From Phycisphaerales bacterium (GTDB lineage: Bacteria; Planctomycetota; Phycisphaerae; Phycisphaerales; UBA1924): a DNA stretch of 64,000 nt. Below are positions 58,755 to 64,000 of the stretch, in pieces. Within the stretch, counting starts at the first letter, position 1. Each line of letters starts with the position of its first letter. Below the pieces are notes generated by a model. The model worked only from the letters and a program-made list of their open reading frames with translations, had not been told where the DNA came from and did no database searches. Position numbers and translations under genes: made by a program. The stretch lies in assembly GCA_020831775.1 (NCBI GenBank), contig JAFIFZ010000041.1:1-64000 (forward strand), read 5' to 3'.

Positions 58755-60293
58755 GTGCACGCACCGATCGACCAGCTCGGCCTCGCCAGGCCCGTCGCCG
58801 TTTACCCCTCCGTGGGCAGAACAGTCCCCCCGAGGGCCGCGGGGCAACGCCGCGTCGCGATCGTCACCCCCTGCTTCAACGCGCCGGCCGACCTCGCCCT
58901 GCTCTACGACGACCTCACCCGCCTGAACCTCGGTGGCACACCAGACTCTCCCCTCCTGGATATCACCCTCGTCGTCGTCGACAACGCCTCCGACCCGCCC
59001 CTCGCGAGCGTCAGGCGGCCCCAAGAGCTCGACATCCGCCTCCTCCGCATGGCCTCCAACGAGGGCGGCAGCGGGGGTTACAACGCCGGCATGGCCTTCG
59101 TCATCCAGCACCTGGCTGCCGACCCCCAGCAAGCCCCAGAGTTCGTCTGGCTGCTCGACAGCGACGCCCGCCCCGACTCTGAAGCCCTGCTCGCCCTCGT
59201 CAGCGCCATGGACGCCTATCCCGAATTCGGCGTCATCGGCTCCTCGATCGCACACCCCGAAACAGGGGTGGTCTTCGAGATCGGCGGGAAGGTCGGACGC
59301 TGGCTCGGCCAGTTCGGCCCCTGCTACGGCGAGAACAAACCCGCCCCGAAGAAAACCGTCGAGGTCGGCTACGCCGCCGCCTGCAGCGCCCTGGTCCGCA
59401 CCGGCGCGATCGCCAAGACCGGCCTCTTCCCCGAGGTCTTCCTCAACGCCGACGATGTCGAGTGGTGCTACCGCATCGTCCAAGAGACGGGCCTGAAAAT
59501 CGGCGCCTCGTGCGAATCGATCGTCCGCCACCCGCAGATGAAGTTCGGCCCGACGATGGCCCGCTACTTCCAGGCCCGCAACTGCTTCGGCCCGATCGAC
59601 GCCCTCAAGCTCGGCCCCCGAGCCCGCTTCATGCGGGCGATCCGCGAGGTCCCAAGGGCCCTGGCCCAGACCATGATCGGTCGCGACGACCTCGCCGAGC
59701 TCCACCTCAAGGGCCTTTCAGACGCCGCGGCCAACCGCCTCAACGGCGCCGGGGCCATGCGCGAGCTGAAGTTCGAGCGGTTCGTCCCCTTCGACCGCCT
59801 CGCCGACCGCCTGAAGAACGCCCTGCCCGAGGACGGGCTCGCCGGCGCCCGCGTGAAGGTCCACCCCCGCGTGCGTCTGGGCGAAGCCGCGGCGGCCCGC
59901 ATCGAGTCCGAACTCGAATCCCTCGGGATCGAGCCCCCGCCGGTGCCACGGGGCCGCTACATCCTCGAACGCGAGGGCTTCTTCTCTGGCCTGCTGCCGG
60001 CGATCGCCCGCCTGCTGCTGCCCGCCCGGACCGAGATCGCGATCATCCCCGCCCGGGGCCGGCCGAACTCGTGGGCCAGAGCCCGCCTGATGGTGCAGGT
60101 GACGCCCGACGGGTTCGTCCTCCGACGCCTGAACCGGCCCAGGATGCTCGCCCAGTCCGCCAGCGTCTTCGCACGGGGCCTGGGGCTCTCGATCCGTCTG
60201 GCCCTGCGCCGACCGGCCAAGACCCTCCGCGACCGCCTGCCCGACGCGAAGACCTACGCCATCGACGCCGAGTCGCTGCCGACCCGCCCATGA
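58755..60293 (+). CDS. GT2 family glycosyltransferase
   Basis: About 512 residues. A GT-A catalytic domain: RRVAIVTPCFNAPADLALL, LVVVDNASDPP, NEGGSGGYNAGM, WLLDSDARPDSEAL (the DxD metal site), then YAAACSALVR and FLNADDVEWCYRI, which correspond to the acceptor/base region. The GGSGGYNAGM loop recalls rhamnosyl/galactofuranosyl transferases. A C-terminal region of about 250 residues without membrane helices follows. No ATG is well placed: GTG 58755 is the best start, with modest ribosome-site support, so the true N-terminus is uncertain. It overlaps the next gene by four bases. Confidence 0.83.
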   Translation: MHAPIDQLGLARPVAVYPSVGRTVPPRAAGQRRVAIVTPCFNAPADLALLYDDLTRLNLGGTPDSPLLDITLVVVDNASDPPLASVRRPQELDIRLLRMASNEGGSGGYNAGMAFVIQHLAADPQQAPEFVWLLDSDARPDSEALLALVSAMDAYPEFGVIGSSIAHPETGVVFEIGGKVGRWLGQFGPCYGENKPAPKKTVEVGYAAACSALVRTGAIAKTGLFPEVFLNADDVEWCYRIVQETGLKIGASCESIVRHPQMKFGPTMARYFQARNCFGPIDALKLGPRARFMRAIREVPRALAQTMIGRDDLAELHLKGLSDAAANRLNGAGAMRELKFERFVPFDRLADRLKNALPEDGLAGARVKVHPRVRLGEAAAARIESELESLGIEPPPVPRGRYILEREGFFSGLLPAIARLLLPARTEIAIIPARGRPNSWARARLMVQVTPDGFVLRRLNRPRMLAQSASVFARGLGLSIRLALRRPAKTLRDRLPDAKTYAIDAESLPTRP

Positions 60294-61255
60294 CCGAATC
60301 GCCCGAGCGGAGCGCCGACCGCGGAGGGCCCGAAGGGGTCTTCGACCGCCTCTCGATCGTCGTGCTGGCGTTCAATCGGCGTCAGGCTCTCGGCGAAACC
60401 CTCGACGCCCTCCGCCCGATCAACGAGGCCGGCGCCGAGGTCATCGTCGCCGACAACGCCTCGGCCGACGACACCAGCGCGATGGTGAACGACCGGTTTC
60501 CGTGGGCCCGCCTGCTGACCTTGGCCACAAACCTCGGCGTCGCCGGCTTCAACCGCGGGGCCGACCTCGCCACGCGCGACATCCTCCTCATCCTCGACGA
60601 CGACGCACGCCCCGACCCCGCCGGCCTCGCAGACGCCCTCGGCGTCATGCTCGCCGACACCTCCATCGGCGGCGTCATGCTCCGGCGCACCCACCCCAAG
60701 ACCGGCCTGGACGAGTGGCCGTTCGATCGCGTCACCGACCGCCGTCGCAACTGGCCCGACATGGGCTGCGGCAACCTCATCCGGCGCGACGCGTGGAACA
60801 CGGTCGGCGGGTACGAAGAACATTTTTTTCTCTACCGCAACGACACCGACATGGCGCTCAAGCTTCTTGGCGCGGGGTTCGATGTGCTCTACGACCCGTC
60901 GTGGCGCGTGTGGCACGACAGCCCAACGGTGCAGCGACAGAAGCCTCGGTGGTTCAGGCTGTCGACGCGGAACTGGGTCTGGATGTGCCGCAGACACGGG
61001 CGCGGGATCACGACGCTCCGGGGCGTCCTCCTCGGTTGGGCGTGGGCGCACAAGCTGGCGGGGATGAGCGCATCGCGACAGTGGTCCGCACTGCGCGGCG
61101 GGGTCGAGGGGCTGATCGGCAAACCCCCGAAGCTGCCAGAAAGTGTCAGACCCGATGGGAGCTCGCTGGGCTCTCTTTTGAGGCTGAAGTCGACGCTGCG
61201 AAAGAGCAGAGACTGTGGCACTGGCGGCTCGACCGCCAGTGGTTCGATCGCGTAA
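60290..61255 (+). CDS. GT2 family glycosyltransferase, C-terminus formed by a palindromic repeat
   Basis: A 321-residue glycosyltransferase: DRLSIVVLAFNRRQALGETL, VIVADNASADDTSAMV, NLGVAGFNRGADLA, LLILDDDARPDPAGL (DxD site), MGCGNLIRRDAW and HFFLYRNDTDMALKLLGAGFDVLYDP. The order and motifs match the preceding gene; they are coupled through ATGA at 60290-60293. The last residues (CGTGGSTASGSIA) are encoded by a copy of the family A palindrome (61219-61241), which also sets the reading to the stop at 61255. The natural C-terminus may therefore have been replaced. Confidence 0.85.
   Translation: MTESPERSADRGGPEGVFDRLSIVVLAFNRRQALGETLDALRPINEAGAEVIVADNASADDTSAMVNDRFPWARLLTLATNLGVAGFNRGADLATRDILLILDDDARPDPAGLADALGVMLADTSIGGVMLRRTHPKTGLDEWPFDRVTDRRRNWPDMGCGNLIRRDAWNTVGGYEEHFFLYRNDTDMALKLLGAGFDVLYDPSWRVWHDSPTVQRQKPRWFRLSTRNWVWMCRRHGRGITTLRGVLLGWAWAHKLAGMSASRQWSALRGGVEGLIGKPPKLPESVRPDGSSLGSLLRLKSTLRKSRDCGTGGSTASGSIA
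61219..61241. repeat. Family A palindrome inside the 3' end of the glycosyltransferase gene
   Basis: cactggcgg (61219-61227) pairs with ccgccagtg (61233-61241) around ctcga, the same stem as at 4785 and 31512. It is preceded by gactgtgg, matching the leader tctgtgg of the other copies. Here it lies in frame within coding sequence, not after a stop codon, and is followed by ggttc, not a T-run. Confidence 0.8.
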
Positions 61256-61334
61256 GCGCGGAAGATCACGAGTGTGAGGCGAGGATCTGTTTCGGCATGT
61301 AACTCCCTCGTCCCGAAGGGACGGAAGAATGTAG

Positions 61335-61386
61335 CCACGGGTGGAGCCCAGGCCGACGCACAGCGTCGGACAAGCGCAACCCGTGG
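61335..61386. repeat. Nested palindromic repeat (family B), copy 2
   Basis: Outer stem ccacgggt (61335-61342) with acccgtgg (61379-61386), inner stem ccgacgc (61353-61359) with gcgtcgg (61363-61369). The leader gtagcc matches the copy at 5046. Spacer lengths agree within a base or two, and the sequence continues in both as ..gcgacA. Confidence 0.78.
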
Positions 61387-61540
61387 AAAGCGACAGTAAT
61401 CAATTCGCCCTGAAAAGTCGAAGGAATGCGCGATCGTCGCCGCGGCGCACAAACTCCTGACAATCCTCAACGCCATCCTCAGGGATGGAACCGAATGGAG
61501 GGCTCCAACTGCAAAAATCGCTTGACAACGGAACACAGTC

Positions 61541-61645
61541 GCTGGCTACAACCCTGCGCCCCTCACGGGGCTTTCAGATCGCGTAACACGCCTCCCGCTG
61601 ACTGCAACCTTGCGCCACATCAGGGCTTTCGGATCGCGAAACGAT
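61541..61645. repeat. Imperfect direct repeat, 56-base period
   Basis: Unit 1 (61541-61590) and unit 2 (61597-61645) share gctg-ct-caacc-tgcgcc and gggctttc-gatcgcg-aac blocks, with scattered substitutions and a one-base gap. The units are noncoding and were not noticed elsewhere in the window. Confidence 0.6.
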
Positions 61646-61773
61646 CATCTCGCTTCAAGGATGAGAAACCAGACATCCTTCGTCAACGACTCGCGGATCA
61701 GATCCGTCCCCACGCCGATCCGCCTCCGACACTCTCTGCCCCACACCCCACGCCCTACTCCCCACACCCCTCC

Positions 61774-62235
61774 TCACGCATCACACTTGTCGCGCAGGAT
61801 GCGGATCTCTTGGGGGCGTACGAGTTTGCCCGTGTTCATTCCCGGGCAGGTCTTGGAGGCCTTCGCCCAGGTGCGCGGGGATTTCAGGTTGCTCTGCCAG
61901 AAGGGCCAGGTGCGGCACTGCGTCGGCCGGTCTTCGTAGACGCCGCAGACCGCCCGCCCGGGGATCGTTTCGCGATCGAGAAAGACGCAGTCGTAGCCGT
62001 GCTCGGCGCGGACTTCGTTCAGCGAGGGCTCGCCCTCGACGACCATGGTGTAGCGTTCCATGAACGCATCAAGGCTCAGCCCGAGGCGTCGGGCCAGACG
62101 CTGCGCCTCTTGCTCGGTGAAGCGGACAAACCCGCTCGGGCCGGTGCAGCAGTTGCCGCACATGGTGCAATTGAAGCGCAGGCCCGGCTCGCCCAGTTCC
62201 GGGTCGGCGAACCACTCGGGGCGGTGTTGGTTCAC
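61774..62235 (-). CDS. YkgJ-family cysteine cluster protein
   Basis: A 153-residue protein with the CxxCxxCC core (FNCTMCGNCCTGPSGFVRFT, about 20-39) and further cysteines in DCVFLD, AVCGVYEDRPTQCRTWPF and KTCPG. This pattern binds zinc or an iron-sulfur cluster in UPF0153/YkgJ proteins, whose biochemical role is not established. The GTG start at 62235 is chosen because its GTGA overlaps the stop of the upstream phosphatase gene (62232-62234) and because the preceding 38 in-frame codons only shadow that gene. Translational coupling suggests a shared pathway. Confidence 0.82.
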   Translation of the reverse strand: MNQHRPEWFADPELGEPGLRFNCTMCGNCCTGPSGFVRFTEQEAQRLARRLGLSLDAFMERYTMVVEGEPSLNEVRAEHGYDCVFLDRETIPGRAVCGVYEDRPTQCRTWPFWQSNLKSPRTWAKASKTCPGMNTGKLVRPQEIRILRDKCDA

Positions 62236-63557
62236 GCGTCGGCTCCGGGCTTGCCGAGGTAGCGCATCACCACGAGGGTCTGATCGTCGCTCCGGTTGCG
62301 TTTGCCGGTGTGCCGGAACAGGGCCGCGTGCACCGAGTCGATCACGCACTCGGGCTCGCCGGTGCAGGATCGCAGGGCCTCATCGAGCCGCTCGACGCCG
62401 AACATCTCGCGGTCCGGGCCGAACTCTTCGGTGACGCCGTCGGTGTAGAGCACCAGCGTGTCGCCGCTGTCGAGCTGCAGTTCGTTGCTGACCGCTTCGT
62501 ACCCGTCGGCGAAGATGCCCAGGGGCGGGACGGCCTGCCCGTCGATGGCGCGCACCTCTGCGCTGCCCGCCTTCTTGAGGAGGGGCGGGTTGTGCCCGCT
62601 GCGAGCGTAGCGGAGCGTGCCGTCCTCGGGGTCGTAGACCGCGAGGAAGGCGGTGACGAACATCCCCTCCAGCTCGGCCTCGACGAGGCGCCGGTTGACA
62701 TACGAAATGATCGCGTGGGGCTGAAAGTCAGGGCCGGCGTAGCCGTGCAGGATCGCGTGGAGCATGGCCATGACCGTCGCGGCGGCGGCCCCGTGCCCCG
62801 AGACATCGGCGATGAGAATCCCCCACTCGCCGCCCGGCAGGCGGAAGAAGTCGTAGTAATCGCCCCCCGCCTGCTGGCTGGTGAGGTAGCTCGTGGCGAT
62901 CGAGAGGCCTGGGATCTCCGGCGTCTTCCTGGGCAGCAGGGTCTGCTGCACGCGGGCGACCTCTTCGAACTGGCGCTCGAGCTGCCTGGTCAGCTCGCGG
63001 TTCTGCTGGAGCGCCAGGAGGTTGCGCGTCGCGGTGCCGACGAGGTTGGCCACGAGGTAGCTCTGCTCGAGGTCGGCGTGGGTGAAGCCTTCGGGGTCGC
63101 GCCGGAAGGTCACGGTCCAGTTCTGCGCCTCGCCCGCGTCGTAGAGCGGGATCGCCAGGCACGAGCCGAGACCCGAAGCCGCGTCGCCGAGCACCGGGTC
63201 GTCGTCGATGCGCAGGTGTGTTCTGAGCTTGGGCTCGGGCGTGGAGATCAGCTCGGCGATCAGCCCGCTCTGGTGGGCGGGGATCTGCGCCCAGTTGCGC
63301 CAAGGGTCTGCCGAGGCGTAGTCCTCGACATCGCCCGCTCTGGTCTGCTGGGGCGAGATCATCCGTGTGATCTTGTACTGCCCCGGCTCGAGCCCGCGCA
63401 CCGACACGGCCATGTGCATGTCGACCTGGCGGATCCGCCGGTAGCCCGTCACGAACGAACGGGTGATCTCGCTCGGGCTCTGGGCGTGGCTGATCTCACG
63501 CAAGAGCTCGCCGAGCACGGCGATCCGCTCCGAAGATGTTCTCGCAATCGGTGCCAT
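62232..63557 (-). CDS. GAF-SpoIIE (RsbU-type) PP2C phosphatase
   Basis: 441 residues: an N-terminal sensory GAF-like domain (about 15-195, with CLAIPLYDAGEAQNWTVTFRR), a coiled-coil signalling helix (NRELTRQLERQFEEVARVQQTLLP) and a C-terminal SpoIIE phosphatase. The phosphatase contains QQAGGDYYDFF, ILIADVSGHGAAAATVMA and YARSGHNPPLL, with metal Asp residues (in GGDYYD, DVSGHG, DGVTEEFG and SDDQTLVV) intact. Such enzymes dephosphorylate anti-anti-sigma factors in general-stress switches. No STAS or HATPase partner is nearby. ATG 63557 is used, because the frame upstream overlaps the adjacent gene. Confidence 0.92.
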   Translation of the reverse strand: MAPIARTSSERIAVLGELLREISHAQSPSEITRSFVTGYRRIRQVDMHMAVSVRGLEPGQYKITRMISPQQTRAGDVEDYASADPWRNWAQIPAHQSGLIAELISTPEPKLRTHLRIDDDPVLGDAASGLGSCLAIPLYDAGEAQNWTVTFRRDPEGFTHADLEQSYLVANLVGTATRNLLALQQNRELTRQLERQFEEVARVQQTLLPRKTPEIPGLSIATSYLTSQQAGGDYYDFFRLPGGEWGILIADVSGHGAAAATVMAMLHAILHGYAGPDFQPHAIISYVNRRLVEAELEGMFVTAFLAVYDPEDGTLRYARSGHNPPLLKKAGSAEVRAIDGQAVPPLGIFADGYEAVSNELQLDSGDTLVLYTDGVTEEFGPDREMFGVERLDEALRSCTGEPECVIDSVHAALFRHTGKRNRSDDQTLVVMRYLGKPGADA

Positions 63558-63591
63558 CGTGGGATGGTACGGACACCCGCGGAGGCGGATT

Positions 63592-64000
63592 TCATCCCGC
63601 GAGCGGTTCCGCCAGCGAAATGGCGCGCGCCAGCATCGACTCCGTCTCAGATTCCACCCGAGAGCGGTCCGCCTCGCCCAGGAGGGGCAGGTTGGCCCGG
63701 ACACTCCACACCGCCCCCCGGCAGGCGCCGACGAGGCCGGCCGCGGCGACGCAGAGATCGCTCCTGAGGTATTTGTTGGATCGCCCGTCGAGCCCGGCGA
63801 TCACCCCCGCCGCCTCCGCCCCGACCCCGAGCATCGCCAAGGGCGGGGCGACCGCAAGCTCCGCCCCGGCCCGGACCCGCTGGGCCCGGTCGGGCGCGTC
63901 TTTGGGCAGGGCCATCGCCTCGTTGAGGACGCCGTACGCCGCGGCGTCCTCGTCGGCCAGGGCCAGGAACATCGCCGAGGCTTTGGCAAGACGCCGGTCG
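63592..64000 (-). CDS. Cyclodeaminase/cyclohydrolase (FTCD C-terminal type), partial
   Basis: The 3' part of a gene that runs off the right edge; reading stays open to position 64000 (RRLAKASAMFLALADEDAAAYG). The sequence matches the helical formiminotransferase-cyclodeaminase domain: LADEDAAAYGVLNEAMALPKD, then AVAPPLAML, then SNKYLRSDLCVAAAGLVGACRGAVWSVRANLPLL. These enzymes act on formimino-THF or methenyl-THF. About 136 residues are seen, and the true start is outside. It is upstream of the phosphatase gene with a 34-base gap. An internal ATG at 63972 is probably not the start. Confidence 0.83.
   Translation of the reverse strand, partial: DRRLAKASAMFLALADEDAAAYGVLNEAMALPKDAPDRAQRVRAGAELAVAPPLAMLGVGAEAAGVIAGLDGRSNKYLRSDLCVAAAGLVGACRGAVWSVRANLPLLGEADRSRVESETESMLARAISLAEPLAG

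Larger units (their letters stand above)
61256..61773. other. Repeat-rich gap after the glycosyltransferases
   Basis: 518 bases with no convincing gene. It contains a full family B element (61335-61386) preceded by a small cccgaaggga hairpin (about 61315). An imperfect direct repeat with a 56-base period follows (61541-61590 and 61597-61645). A TTGACA hexamer at 61522-61527 has no good -10 partner at normal spacing. The rest is lower in GC than the genes around it. Confidence 0.65.

Noticed and set aside
61522-61552. Possible sigma-70 promoter (TTGACA at 61522)
   Set aside because: No good -10 hexamer at 16-18 bases; the nearest (TACAAC) is at 19. No plus-strand gene follows, as the next gene is on the minus strand.

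Overview
The window looks like chromosomal DNA of a high-GC planctomycete, most likely of the Phycisphaerae type. This is an inference from several signs. A secreted cyclophilin carries an N-terminal LEPR-type sorting motif. There is a 60-residue Hc1/histone-H1-like protein and a gene cluster of HlyD adaptors, an M50 peptidase and a SecA-like ATPase. GTG and TTG starts are frequent, and families of palindromic repeats sit between genes. I see no phage, transposase, CRISPR array or rRNA. There is one tRNA (His).

Layout. 0.1-2.8 kb (minus): dUTPase, a small coiled-coil protein, a CapD/WbpM-like nucleotide-sugar dehydratase/epimerase. 2.9-5.8 kb (plus): ruvA, manC, a 547-base stack of hairpin repeats, ruvX. 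5.9-9.5 kb: a translationally coupled exported pair (a LolA-like protein and a TPR protein with a gluzincin site). 9.5-16.6 kb: plsC (minus), rarA, 5-formyl-THF cyclo-ligase, an L,D-transpeptidase, gyrB. 16.8-18.9 kb: a PilZ protein with degenerate receiver and HPt modules, and a fructosamine-kinase-like protein. 19-25.6 kb: tRNA-His (minus), pckA, tpiA, secG, yicC, an APH-type kinase, a PDZ protein. 25.7-31.5 kb: carB (minus) divergent from glmS. 31.8-36.3 kb: an antiporter-like membrane protein (minus), a GNAT acetyltransferase, kbl and a DUF4143-type ATPase (minus). 36.5-41.4 kb (plus): HAD hydrolase, rsmA, an APH-type kinase, the Hc1-like protein, a FabZ-like dehydratase, manA. A DegT aminotransferase (minus) follows.

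42.8-50.1 kb is the most distinctive block: four tightly spaced plus-strand genes for a periplasmic adaptor, a GAF/TM/HlyD protein, a PqqD-like/M50/HlyD fusion and a shortened SecA-like ATPase. Together they suggest a dedicated export or membrane-processing machine of unknown substrate. It is followed by a very large MscS-type channel, a zinc-ribbon protein and an MsbA-like ABC exporter (minus), the LEPR cyclophilin (minus), two coupled GT2 glycosyltransferases (plus), and a minus-strand run of a truncated cyclodeaminase, a SpoIIE-type phosphatase and a YkgJ-type cysteine-cluster protein.

ManC, ManA, GlmS, the CapD-like enzyme, the DegT aminotransferase and the glycosyltransferases point to active surface-polysaccharide synthesis. 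A base-level oddity runs through the window. Reading by eye, I found the palindromic tetranucleotide ACGT only once in 64 kb (36433-36436), although base composition alone would predict well over a hundred. Codon choice follows this: Asp-Val is written GAT-GTN although Asp is otherwise mostly GAC.
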